The position numbers and the translations under genes are program-made. A model generated the notes under the pieces. That model did no database searches, was not told where the DNA came from, and saw only the letters and a list, made by a program, of their open reading frames with translations. From Dielma fastidiosa (GTDB taxonomy: Bacteria > Bacillota_I > Bacilli_A > Erysipelotrichales > Erysipelotrichaceae), in the NCBI RefSeq assembly GCF_000313565.1, contig NZ_HE578927.1, positions 48,875 through 105,542 on the forward strand: DNA of 56,668 nt, read 5' to 3'. Shown here one piece after another: positions 8,795 to 17,526 of the stretch. Each line of letters starts with the position of its first letter. Within the stretch, counting starts at the first letter, position 1.

Positions 8795-9685
8795 ATGGAG
8801 CATAAAATCAAAATGATTGTCTCAGATCTTGACGGTACCCTGCTTAATGACGCTAAAAAAATCAGCGCGTTTACCGAAAAGACCTTGCTGGAATATCAGC
8901 AGCAGGGCTGTATTGTCGTCTTAGCCAGCGGCCGTTTCCAGCGTGAAGTGGATCGCTATGCAAAGCAGTTAAAATTAAAAGAATATAATGGCTGGATGGT
9001 ATGTGCCAATGGTTATGAGGTAACCCGCATGGCAGATGGCAGCTGTCATACCTTTGATTCATTGAATCCTCAGGAAAGTCAGAAGCTGTGCAGCATCGCC
9101 GATGAATTAAAGCTGATTCAATATGTCCGCATCGCCGATCAATATCATCTGAAAATCAATCGTTTACTGGGCGGCGGTTTAAAAGGCGCGGTGGGATTAT
9201 TAAAGCTGATGCATCGTTTGGGATATCAAAAAGGCACTTACACAGTTCATCTGCTTGAAGAAACCCGCAATGTCCAATCCATGCGTGAGTATCTCAATGA
9301 GGATGTTTATAAGATCTGTTTCATCGGTACGGTTAAGCGAATCAAAAAACTGATTGAGCTTGTGGAAAAGGTTTATCCTGATCAGTACGCATTTTATTAT
9401 GTCAATCCAATGGCAGTGGAAATCTGTAAGAAATCCGTCAGCAAACGCAACGCGGTTGAATATATCTGCCGGCAGACAGGCATTCAGCTTGATGAAGTGA
9501 TTGCCTTTGGCGATTCCGGCAATGATGAACCGCTGCTGTTAAGCGCCGGCATTGGTGTTACGATGAAAAACGGCACAAAGAAAGCGTTGGCCGTGGCACG
9601 GACCTTATCCGCAAAAACTAATAATGAAGATGGTGTAGCCTATGAATGCCTGCATTATCTGGGAGGCAGCAATGAAAACAGTTAA
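8795..9685 (+). CDS. Cof-type HAD-IIB phosphatase (first of a pair)
   Basis: A 296-residue haloacid dehalogenase of the Cof/HAD-IIB subfamily. Motif I SDLDGTLLND, motif II ASGR, a conserved K in the cap region and motif IV FGDSGNDEPLL are all present, so it should be an active metal-dependent phosphatase acting on sugar phosphates or flavin-type substrates; the substrate cannot be predicted. Its 3' end overlaps the next HAD gene by 14 bases, so the two are translationally coupled paralogues. Start ATG follows TGGAGGTAGT. Confidence 0.92.
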   Translation: MEHKIKMIVSDLDGTLLNDAKKISAFTEKTLLEYQQQGCIVVLASGRFQREVDRYAKQLKLKEYNGWMVCANGYEVTRMADGSCHTFDSLNPQESQKLCSIADELKLIQYVRIADQYHLKINRLLGGGLKGAVGLLKLMHRLGYQKGTYTVHLLEETRNVQSMREYLNEDVYKICFIGTVKRIKKLIELVEKVYPDQYAFYYVNPMAVEICKKSVSKRNAVEYICRQTGIQLDEVIAFGDSGNDEPLLLSAGIGVTMKNGTKKALAVARTLSAKTNNEDGVAYECLHYLGGSNENS

Positions 9686-10475
9686 AATGATTATGTGCGA
9701 TCTTGACGGCACCCTGCTTACAAGTGCTAATTCAGTTTCTGACCGCACTAAAAAAGCAATCAAAATGGCACGGCAGGCGGGACTATATTTTGGTATCGCA
9801 ACCGGCCGGCCGCCTTACGCGGTCAGCGAGCTGATTAAAATTTGGGGTATTGAAGAAGACATCGACTGCATCGTTGGCTTTAACGGCGCCCAGCTGATTG
9901 ATTATACCTTAAATGAAAGCCGCCTGAATTATCCGCTTTCATCAGCTAATCAGCTTGAAATTATGAAGCATTATGAAAATGAAGGCATTAACTTCATGTT
10001 ATATGAACAAGACGGCATTTATACACAAAAGGTTGATGTTGTCAGTGAACGGCTCAGCCGCAACAACCGGCTGCCGCGCCGTGAGCTTACTGATGAAATT
10101 CTCAGTCATGAGCACCCTAAGCTTTTAATTTCCTGTCCAAAGGAAAAGATGGCGCGGGTAGAAGAAGTCATGAGCCAGATTCATATAGAAAATGTGCGGG
10201 GTGTGCATTCACAGCCGGATTTATTTGAAATATTTGATGCCCGTAATTCTAAAAGCCGTGGTATCGAACAAATTGCCCGGCTGCATGGCTTCACATTAGA
10301 TCATGTAATGGCCTTTGGTGATGAGGATAATGATTTAGAAATGCTGAAGGAATGCGGCATTGGCGTGGTCATGGCTAACGGTTCACAAAAGGCACTGGCA
10401 ATTGCTGATGAAATTACGGCCAGCAACCTTGATGATGGTGTTGCCCAGCGCATCGAAGCACTGTTAAATCAATAG
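9672..10475 (+). CDS. Cof-type HAD-IIB phosphatase (second of a pair)
   Basis: A 267-residue HAD-IIB hydrolase starting at the ATG 9672, directly behind GGGAGGCAGCA; an upstream in-frame ATG at 9642 lies inside the previous gene and has no ribosome site. Motifs are CDLDGTLLTSAN, ATGRPPYAV and FGDEDNDLEML. It is a divergent paralogue of the upstream gene, probably with a different substrate. No strong terminator follows; a weak hairpin with a run of seven T lies near 10,500-10,545. Confidence 0.92.
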   Translation: MKTVKMIMCDLDGTLLTSANSVSDRTKKAIKMARQAGLYFGIATGRPPYAVSELIKIWGIEEDIDCIVGFNGAQLIDYTLNESRLNYPLSSANQLEIMKHYENEGINFMLYEQDGIYTQKVDVVSERLSRNNRLPRRELTDEILSHEHPKLLISCPKEKMARVEEVMSQIHIENVRGVHSQPDLFEIFDARNSKSRGIEQIARLHGFTLDHVMAFGDEDNDLEMLKECGIGVVMANGSQKALAIADEITASNLDDGVAQRIEALLNQ

Positions 10476-10907
10476 AAAAATAATTGAAGATTTGAAATCG
10501 CTTCATGAATCATGAGCGTTCAGCTTCAGTTTTTTTATTGCCTGTATAACTGTTTCAGTTGTCACAAGGTGGCAAATTGTTCCATATGTAGGCCCCGCAA
10601 ACCCTCATGAAATGGGCGTTTTATCATTGTGCATAACCTCCCCGATGAGATTGGCGCCGTCACATGCCGGGGCTATTTCCATGCGTGACTGGTGTACCAA
10701 TCCACAAAAAAACAATCGTGGCAAGCAGGGCAGGAGTGTATATACTTCTGCAAAACGCTTGTTGGATTGCCTCCTCAACAAGAAGATTTTACTGGTTTTC
10801 GCGGTGACGAAAAAGTGGAAAATCGTTTCGTGTGTACCACGAAACACTGCTTGCCACGATTGAAAACAACTATAGCGTAGTACGCCTTTTACCATTAAGA
10901 CGTAGCT
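10476..10907. other. Gene-free segment, possible mobile-element remnant
   Basis: About 430 bp with no convincing gene. Its composition differs from the flanks, and it contains two nested inverted repeats listed separately. Open frames exist on both strands (for example 10,692-10,880 plus) but have no ribosome sites and no family I recognise. Together with the VOC gene that follows it could be the scar of a mobilisable element. Confidence 0.4.
10713..10862. repeat. Perfect 16-bp inverted repeat pair bounding 150 bp
   Basis: Arms at 10,713-10,728 (CAATCGTGGCAAGCAG) and 10,847-10,862 are exact reverse complements. They enclose 118 bp, near the right end of which is a second hairpin (10,825-10,845, 8-bp stem GTTTCGTG/CACGAAAC, 5-base loop) that touches the right arm. 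The arrangement resembles an origin of transfer or an element end more than a terminator, since no T run follows. Confidence 0.75.
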
Positions 10908-11318
10908 CTACGTTTCGCTCGTACTACCGATTTCAAGCAAGTTGCCTTCCAAGTCGGCAACATAAAAGTTGCGGATGCCGAAAGGATAGGTAATGGGTGC
11001 TCCAGTAGGAAATTGCAAGTCCAACTTTGATAGCCGCTCATATTCCGCATCCACATCAGCAAAGCTAGGCAACCAAAGGGCTATTTCAAACGTCTGATTA
11101 ATCCCCTTTGGCGGGACGTAGGTCTCTCCAATCGCCTTTACAAATTGTTTCCTACTGTACATGAACAAAGACAGCGCACCGCTTGCCGTTTCAAACTCTG
11201 CGAAATCCCCACCATCCCATTGTGTACGAAAGCCCAATGTATCTCTGTAGAACCGTACCATACTGTCCATATCGCCAACTAACAGGCTTGCGCCTACTCT
11301 CACATCACGTCCGTTCAT
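10908..11318 (-). CDS. VOC-family (glyoxalase/bleomycin resistance-like) protein
   Basis: A 136-residue single-domain vicinal oxygen chelate protein with two beta-alpha-beta-beta-beta halves: VGASLLVGDMDSMVRFYRD at the start and FYVADLEGNLLEIGS at the end, the latter holding the usual Glu metal ligand. Members are glyoxalases, dioxygenases or drug-binding resistance proteins; this one cannot be assigned. The start MNGRDV is chosen because AAAGGAG is nine bases upstream; the earlier ATGs abut the ribosome site. Its composition differs from neighbours, suggesting acquisition. Confidence 0.8.
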   Translation of the reverse strand: MNGRDVRVGASLLVGDMDSMVRFYRDTLGFRTQWDGGDFAEFETASGALSLFMYSRKQFVKAIGETYVPPKGINQTFEIALWLPSFADVDAEYERLSKLDLQFPTGAPITYPFGIRNFYVADLEGNLLEIGSTSET

Positions 11319-11577
11319 CAACATCATCTCCTTTATTTAGTACATCTTATCCGCCAAAAACAAACACAACTTAAACATTTCCATCCTAATATCAGCGTGC
11401 GGAAATGTCAAACAGCTCATTTCGTATCATAACTTCATGTTACTGTCCATAACTCTTTTTGTTCATCTGGGCACCATTTTGCCACTTTACATATATGCTC
11501 ATTTTACAAGAAACCCAATAACCATGCGGTTTTCAGCTTATAGAGAAGACGTAACCGGCTGAAAAGATAACTATTTT
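11319..11577. other. Intergenic segment with a hairpin
   Basis: No gene seen. An 8-bp inverted repeat TTTTCAGC/GCTGAAAA (11,530-11,537 and 11,558-11,565) lies just downstream of the HD-GYP gene stop and may be part of a terminator or an island edge. Confidence 0.35.
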
Positions 11578-13503
11578 TTATATCGTTTGTTTCGTTTGAA
11601 ATTCTCTCAATTCTGAATCAATGATTTCAAAAACTTGCCGATAGCTTTCCTCACGGCTGTTCAGCAGTTCCTCCAATTGAATCTGTAATTCATCATCATT
11701 CAGGATCAAATCAACAATTGAATCAGAATAATGGCTTCCCTTTTCACTGTTTAATTCTTCCAGCACTTCTTTAAATTGTTTTGTACGCGCATAATTACGG
11801 CCTAAATTATCGGTTGCCGCATCTAATGTGTCACAAATTGTAATCAGATCAATAAACAGCTTCTGCGGTGAATGCAGATTATCAAAATCAATCGGATAAC
11901 CTTTTTGACCGTCATAGCTTTTATGATGACCGACGGCGATATCATAGAAATCAGCGATGGTTGGAATCTGCTTCAAGATTTCACCGCTGCTTATCGGATG
12001 CAGCTTAATCGCTTCAAATTCAAGATCAATCAGCCGCCGATATTGCATATTGATCACATTGCTGCTTAAAATTTTTCCGACATCATGCAGCAATGCAGCT
12101 TCACCTACATAGTCAATAATTTTCTGACGGTTAGCCTGAACATGTGCAATCGAGGAAAAGCAGCTCATCCTCATGAATAAAGCCGGTGTCTTATCAATCA
12201 TTGCGGCAACGATCGTAGTTGCCAGCTTTCCAACCATGATCGTGTGCGCGGCGGTCTGAGGCTGTCGGAAAATCGTAAGAAAAAGAGTAATTCGCAAGAT
12301 CTCATCTGCCGGCAAAACATTCAGCAGCGGAAACATATAAAGAAAAATCGCATTATCGGTAATATGCTCGATATAATTGTCATTAGGCAGACAAAGATAG
12401 GCATCAAGCAATATCTGCAGAATACCCTTTACCTCAGCCTGATATTTCTTATCATCTTTCGCAATAATGCGGATGGCACAGGAAAGTATCTGCAAAGCAT
12501 CCATCAATTCATCATCATAGGTCATCGTCGGTTTAGGCAGCATGTTCTGAAGTCTTATTAATTCAGCCATAACCTGATCCTTATCAAGCCCCTGCTCTTG
12601 ATATGTAAGCATCAGCTTGATCAAACAAACCTTCACATCCTGAATAGAACCAGCCTGTGTTTCGTTTTCCATCTGCCCGCATACTTCATAAAACATAGCT
12701 AATTGTTCAGCCGTAAAAGCGGTATGCTCAGCTTTAATCGGTATACCGACAAAACCGCATTGCCAGCATACCCGCAGATAAGGCACAATATGATTAACAC
12801 GCAGCGACAAATCTTCTTCAGCTATAAACCGTTCAATGTGACGCATCCGCCGCTGATACAGCTTAATCAACGTTTCCGGACTTATAATCGGATCAAAATT
12901 CACATATTCGCTGCAGGCATTGCTTTCATAATCATAAAAGCTCAATCCCATACTGCGTTCCACAGCATTCAACTGATCATAATTGCGCTCATAAACATCG
13001 ATTGCCCATTCACAAAGCGATAAGATTTGCTCTTTATTATGGGGGAAATCAAGCATAATCCTGTTTGTGAGGATAATTAAGGTACATTTCATCATCGCAA
13101 TCTCATTATCTGCCTGCTGATAATAATTATAAAGCGATTCGGCAGTTTTCTGAGTAGCCTCAATATCTTCTATGCGAATACTGTTTCTAAATAAATAATC
13201 AAGCAAGGAAGCCGCGACATCCGCCTCCCAATGCTCTGGGTTTTTAATAAACCAGTAAAGATGGCGTTCAAGATATTTTTCATTATCCAGATACATTTCC
13301 CTTAAGCACAGGGCGCGTTTTTTATATAATGTCAGCCAGTGAGCCCCATTCTGATAGTGAGCAGATGAAAAAGAGGTCAGCTTTTCAATACTGAGAATAC
13401 GATCTGTATAAATTTTAAAATATTCAGCCCATTCTTCATATTCAGTAAATCCGTGTTCCTTTTCCATAGCTCTGCCTGACCTTTTCAGTTCTTTCCTTTT
13501 CAC
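11578..13503 (-). CDS. HD-GYP-like phosphodiesterase with helical N-terminal region
   Basis: A 641-residue cytoplasmic protein. Residues 1 to about 400 are helical and TPR-like with no recognised domain. The C-terminal domain has the HD pair H473-D474 in LLHDVGKIL, a downstream HP dipeptide, and HHKSYDGQKGYP at 526-537, one residue longer than the canonical HH(5)GYP motif. It probably hydrolyses c-di-GMP, partnered with the GGDEF protein whose stop is 11 bases upstream. The start given is a GTG; an in-frame ATG at 13,467 is an alternative. Confidence 0.82.
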   Translation of the reverse strand: MKRKELKRSGRAMEKEHGFTEYEEWAEYFKIYTDRILSIEKLTSFSSAHYQNGAHWLTLYKKRALCLREMYLDNEKYLERHLYWFIKNPEHWEADVAASLLDYLFRNSIRIEDIEATQKTAESLYNYYQQADNEIAMMKCTLIILTNRIMLDFPHNKEQILSLCEWAIDVYERNYDQLNAVERSMGLSFYDYESNACSEYVNFDPIISPETLIKLYQRRMRHIERFIAEEDLSLRVNHIVPYLRVCWQCGFVGIPIKAEHTAFTAEQLAMFYEVCGQMENETQAGSIQDVKVCLIKLMLTYQEQGLDKDQVMAELIRLQNMLPKPTMTYDDELMDALQILSCAIRIIAKDDKKYQAEVKGILQILLDAYLCLPNDNYIEHITDNAIFLYMFPLLNVLPADEILRITLFLTIFRQPQTAAHTIMVGKLATTIVAAMIDKTPALFMRMSCFSSIAHVQANRQKIIDYVGEAALLHDVGKILSSNVINMQYRRLIDLEFEAIKLHPISSGEILKQIPTIADFYDIAVGHHKSYDGQKGYPIDFDNLHSPQKLFIDLITICDTLDAATDNLGRNYARTKQFKEVLEELNSEKGSHYSDSIVDLILNDDELQIQLEELLNSREESYRQVFEIIDSELREFQTKQTI

Positions 13504-13514
13504 ATAACCCTGTA

Positions 13515-15557
13515 TTACATCTGAACACAGTTCTTACCATTTCTTTTGGCAATATACATCCGCTGATCAGCTTCATCAAATAATTCATGCAGCGATTTCG
13601 GCGCGCATTCACGGTAACAGCAGCCAATGCTGATTGTGTAATGAATTGCCGTCTCACCCATTGACACACGGTTTGTTTCACAAGCATAACGAATGCGTTC
13701 AGCTAATTCATACAATGCCTGTTCACTGAGCGAATCAATCAGCAAAATGAATTCTTCACCGCCAAAGCGGGCGATGATTCCCTGCTGCTGATGCTGCTTT
13801 AAAATATCCGTAACCGCGCAGATAACCCGATCTCCCTGCATATGTCCATAGCTGTCATTAATCTTTTTAAAATCATCGATATCAATCATTAATGCTCCGA
13901 TGGAATGCTTTTCCTGATCCGCGCGCTGAAGCATTCCTTCTCCATATTTCATCAGCGCACTGCGGTTATAAATACCGCTGAGATAATCATAGCTCGACTT
14001 TTCAAGCGCCGCTGAATACTGCTTCACATTGTGAATCGCAATCGCGATATAATCTGCGAAAATCTGAAGCAGACCCTGATCTGTACGGCTGTAATTTTCA
14101 ATCTGATTGGACTTCATACAAAATAATGCCAGCAATTCTCCCTGATAGCTGACCGGCTGAATCAGCATTGAGCGGCTGTGTTCATCATACAGCTTCCCCA
14201 AGCGTTTAGCCAAATCAGTTTCCGCATTCCAATTACCCAGCTTATACGCGCTGTTTTTGCTGACGCACAGAGCCAATAAAGGATGATCAGCTAAATCATA
14301 GCTTTCATGATCCAAACTGCCGAAACGCTGCAAGGGCTCATCATAAAATAACAAATGCCATTCATCAAAGGAGAAAATGCGGCCGGCATGAAGGGTAATC
14401 ACCTCTAACAGCTGCTGCCAGGTCAAACAAGAGGTTACAACCTTACCAAATTCAGTCATGACCAAAAGCCGGTCATACATTACCTCATACGATAAGCGCC
14501 GGTTCTGTTCCCATACGTCCTCAATCTCCTTGTGATAAATATCATCAATAAAGGAAATAAATGTCTTAGTCAATTCATGAGCTGACTGTAAATAGCAATA
14601 AGCTTTATCCTGATCGCCTAAACAATCATAAAGCTTTGCCGCTTCTTCCAGCAGCTGTCTTTTATGACCAAAAAAGCCGCCTTTATAATCAAGCAGAAGC
14701 TTATAATATTTTAATGCCTGCTCATACTCTTTACGATACATATGATAGCGGCCTAAAGTAAAATAAACCTCGCCGTTATCCATATCATCGCCCTTAGTAA
14801 AATCATAAGATGTGATAAACTTTTGATACAATTCATCAGCCAGCTTGCGATCATCCTCAAGAATGGCCGCGTCAAGATAGCCTAAATTAAAAATATTTAC
14901 ATCAAAATAACCCGTTTTCTGTAATTCGGGCACATATGTATCAAGCAGCTTTTTAACCTTAGCCGTATCCTTAACCGCAAGGTATAAGCCGCATAATAAA
15001 AAAACAGTGGTATAAAAATTACTGTCACCGATAAAATCTCTTTTTTCCAATGTTTCTTCAACCTGCTGAATCGCTTTTTTATATAAGCCAAATTCCCGCA
15101 GAATGATTGCTCCATTATTTAAAAACGCGGAGTAATAGGTTATCTGGCCGCCTTTTTCCGCAATTGGCATGGCTGCCAGTATTTCCTGGTAAGCCGCCCC
15201 GTAATTCCCTTTAAAAATATGACCGAGCAAGGCATTATTCGCTACCGTTAAAATGCCGTCATGTTCCTTATAGTCTGGCTGACGCATAAACATTTCTCTG
15301 GCTAATTCATTATAGTGAATCGCCAAATCGAGATTTCGGCCATAGTATATATAAAACATCATCGCATAACCTAAGGGCAGTGCATAAGCGTAAGCCTTCC
15401 GTTCCGCAATTTCAATATAGCGCTGCATAACTGGTTCTAGGACAGGGCCAAGGCCGATCTGTTCCAACAGCAGTTTCTTGAATCCCTCACAGACACTCTC
15501 ATCGCTCTCAAAACGATCCAGATAATCATCAAATGTTTTCTGAAGCTCTTCCTTCAT
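13515..15557 (-). CDS. TPR-GAF-GGDEF diguanylate cyclase
   Basis: A 680-residue soluble protein: TPR-like repeats over residues 1 to about 340, a GAF-like sensor at about 370-505, then a GGDEF domain with the intact active site GGEEF at 599-603 and the metal/substrate segment DIDDFKKINDSYGH. It should make cyclic di-GMP from GTP. The RxxD inhibitory site expected five residues before GGEEF is absent, so feedback inhibition is probably lacking. It forms a two-gene unit with the HD-GYP-like gene. No signal peptide or membrane helix. Confidence 0.9.
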   Translation of the reverse strand: MKEELQKTFDDYLDRFESDESVCEGFKKLLLEQIGLGPVLEPVMQRYIEIAERKAYAYALPLGYAMMFYIYYGRNLDLAIHYNELAREMFMRQPDYKEHDGILTVANNALLGHIFKGNYGAAYQEILAAMPIAEKGGQITYYSAFLNNGAIILREFGLYKKAIQQVEETLEKRDFIGDSNFYTTVFLLCGLYLAVKDTAKVKKLLDTYVPELQKTGYFDVNIFNLGYLDAAILEDDRKLADELYQKFITSYDFTKGDDMDNGEVYFTLGRYHMYRKEYEQALKYYKLLLDYKGGFFGHKRQLLEEAAKLYDCLGDQDKAYCYLQSAHELTKTFISFIDDIYHKEIEDVWEQNRRLSYEVMYDRLLVMTEFGKVVTSCLTWQQLLEVITLHAGRIFSFDEWHLLFYDEPLQRFGSLDHESYDLADHPLLALCVSKNSAYKLGNWNAETDLAKRLGKLYDEHSRSMLIQPVSYQGELLALFCMKSNQIENYSRTDQGLLQIFADYIAIAIHNVKQYSAALEKSSYDYLSGIYNRSALMKYGEGMLQRADQEKHSIGALMIDIDDFKKINDSYGHMQGDRVICAVTDILKQHQQQGIIARFGGEEFILLIDSLSEQALYELAERIRYACETNRVSMGETAIHYTISIGCCYRECAPKSLHELFDEADQRMYIAKRNGKNCVQM

Positions 15558-15640
15558 ATATTTACCCTCTTTATATTATTACTATCATACAATATTTTTC
15601 ATTGATTTCCCATCCTTTTTGTAACTTTTATATATCAAAA

Positions 15641-15672
15641 AGAAAAAGAATCTCAGCTTGCAAGATTCTTTA
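15641..15672 (-). terminator. Terminator after the zinc-ribbon gene
   Basis: Stem AAGAATCT/AGATTCTT (15,646-15,653 and 15,663-15,670) with a T-rich tail on the minus strand. Confidence 0.7.
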
Positions 15673-15682
15673 TTCAACTTAA

Positions 15683-16603
15683 TTATTCACCGGCTAATTC
15701 TAAGATTTCAGCCATCGTTTCAGCACTGATCACAGCACTGCCGCTGCCAATCGGCGTACCGTCACTCATGCTGCTTTCTTCAACCTTTTCAAACAAGGTG
15801 ACCATCAGTGCCATGTCTGGTTTTAAAATACTCTTGCTTACTTCAAAGTAAGCGCCCTGACCGCTGCCTGTCACATCGACCTCGATGCGGAAAATCTGAC
15901 CATCCGGCGCGTTGGCAAAAATCATTGTCAGATCTGATGATGACTCATAGCTGATCGTAAAGCGCAGATTGCCGTTATCCATATCCTGAACCTTGATTTC
16001 ACTGATTGAGGCAATACCCGCAAGCTGCCCCATATCTTCTGTAAAATCAAGAATTACACCATCTTTCAAATCTTTATCCTTAGATGGTTTTTTATCATCA
16101 TCACTGGCAATCGGTTTATCTTCAGGCTGGTGATTATCCGGCTGCTGGCTGTTATTTTGGTTATTCTGATTGTTTTGGCCATTGTTGTTATTATCGACAA
16201 TTGGCGGTGTCGGATCTGACGGTGACTGCATCGCCTTATAAATCATAAACCCGCCGCCGGCAACTAACAGAACAACAAGCGCTACCGCCGCCACCGTTAA
16301 GATTACCGGCAGACGGCTTTCTTTTTCAGCCGGACGCGGCCTTGACGGCTTGGCCTGTTCACGAATCGGCTTTGGCTCCTTGCCTGCCTGACGCTGAGGC
16401 TCACTGAACTTAGGAATCGTTACCGGTTCTTCTTTTTCCGCCATTGGCGTATCCTCAAACAATTCATTCATGACAGCGCTGATTTCATCCTTTTCATCCT
16501 TTTCAGCTCTGACTATTTTAGCTCCGCAATTGGGACAGAAATTACATGACTCATCAATTTCACTTCCGCAGTGGGAACAAGTTTGCTTTTTTAATTCAGA
16601 CAT
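15683..16603 (-). CDS. Zinc-ribbon single-pass membrane protein
   Basis: A 306-residue protein beginning at MSELKKQ, set by AGGAGG seven bases upstream; an earlier in-frame ATG would place this site inside the gene. The N terminus is a zinc ribbon (CSHCG and CPNCG), followed by a charged, proline-rich linker, a membrane helix at about residues 100-125 (LPVILTVAAVALVVLLVAGG), an Asn/Gln-rich linker and a C-terminal beta-rich domain outside the cell. This zinc_ribbon_2 plus membrane plus low-complexity layout is common in Bacillota; the function is unknown. Confidence 0.8.
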   Translation of the reverse strand: MSELKKQTCSHCGSEIDESCNFCPNCGAKIVRAEKDEKDEISAVMNELFEDTPMAEKEEPVTIPKFSEPQRQAGKEPKPIREQAKPSRPRPAEKESRLPVILTVAAVALVVLLVAGGGFMIYKAMQSPSDPTPPIVDNNNNGQNNQNNQNNSQQPDNHQPEDKPIASDDDKKPSKDKDLKDGVILDFTEDMGQLAGIASISEIKVQDMDNGNLRFTISYESSSDLTMIFANAPDGQIFRIEVDVTGSGQGAYFEVSKSILKPDMALMVTLFEKVEESSMSDGTPIGSGSAVISAETMAEILELAGE

Positions 16604-16704
16604 AAAACTACCTCCTACTAAATTCATTATACAGTATTTTCACCTTAACGTTGAATAAAATCATTGTGAAATTATGTGATAACAAGTATTTTCAGCCTTT
16701 ATTT

Positions 16705-16738
16705 TAAAATAAAAACAGGCTATCCCTCGATAACCTGT
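16705..16738 (-). terminator. Terminator after gmk
   Basis: A 10-bp stem (ACAGGTTATC/GATAGCCTGT on the minus strand, loop GAGG) followed by TTTTATTTT. Confidence 0.85.
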
Positions 16739-16745
16739 CAATTCC

Positions 16746-17309
16746 CTATTTACTGTTGCGTTTCACAATCAGCCCGATGACATCCGCTGCCAGCTCCGGA
16801 TCGTCGTTGCAGACTACATACTTATAATCAGAGATCTGCTTCATCTCTAAAGCTGCTTTCGCCAAGCGCTGCTGAATAACTTCTTCCGGCTCGCTCTTAC
16901 GGCCGCGGATGCGTTTTTCAAGTTCTTCCATCGTCGGCGGAATAATAAAGATCGTAATTGCGTCAGGACATTTCTCACGTACCTGTGTCGCCCCCTGAAC
17001 TTCAATTTCAAGTACGACATTTTTCCCCTCATTGCGCAGCTTTTCAACCTGTTCTAACGGTGTGCCATAATAATTGCCGACAAATTCAGCCCATTCCAAC
17101 AGCTTGCCCGCTTTGATCTGACGCTCAAATTCTGCCTTGTCAGTAAAAATATAATCAACGTTGTTAACCTCGCCGGCTCTTGGCGCTCTTGTGGTCATAG
17201 AAATAGAATATGTAAGATTCAGACTTTCATCCTTCATAAAGTATTCGCGAATCGTTCCCTTGCCTACGCCGCTTGGTCCGCTAATAATAATCAGTAGCCC
17301 TTTTTTCAT
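16746..17309 (-). CDS. gmk: Guanylate kinase
   Basis: A 187-residue guanylate kinase converting GMP to GDP with ATP. The P-loop SGPSGVGKGT is at the N terminus, followed by the GMP-binding block (SMTTRAPRAGEVNNVDYIF) and VLEIEVQGA. I start it at the ATG 17,309 with AAAGGTGAGG upstream; the longer GTG start overlaps that ribosome site. Followed by its own terminator, and not joined to rpoZ or coaBC as it often is elsewhere. Confidence 0.95.
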   Translation of the reverse strand: MKKGLLIIISGPSGVGKGTIREYFMKDESLNLTYSISMTTRAPRAGEVNNVDYIFTDKAEFERQIKAGKLLEWAEFVGNYYGTPLEQVEKLRNEGKNVVLEIEVQGATQVREKCPDAITIFIIPPTMEELEKRIRGRKSEPEEVIQQRLAKAALEMKQISDYKYVVCNDDPELAADVIGLIVKRNSK

Positions 17310-17495
17310 TTTTGCTGTCCTCACCTTTTATAGATACTAATTATGATATAACGCTCCTTAATGAAAGTCAAACATTTTCCTAAAGGCGTCATTATAAAGA
17401 TACAAACTTAACAAATAATACCTATGACATTCAAGCATACCCTGATGAATATCCGCGCTTTAAATAAATAATTCAATGCATCCGCTAAATCATGG

Positions 17496-17501
17496 TATAA
17501 T
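17496..17501 (+). promoter_or_regulatory. -10 box of rqcH
   Basis: TATAAT 25 bases before the rqcH start, with TTCAAT (17,472-17,477) 18 bases upstream as a weak -35. Confidence 0.55.
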
Positions 17502-17526
17502 AAAGCACATGAAAGGAGGGGTTGCC

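Noticed and set aside
8489-8803. 104-codon minus-strand frame opposite the DUF6440-like gene
   Set aside because: It is antisense to a better supported gene with a promoter and ribosome site.
10605-10895. Overlapping frames on both strands in the island
   Set aside because: They follow the inverted repeats, lack ribosome sites and overlap each other; more likely non-coding element DNA.
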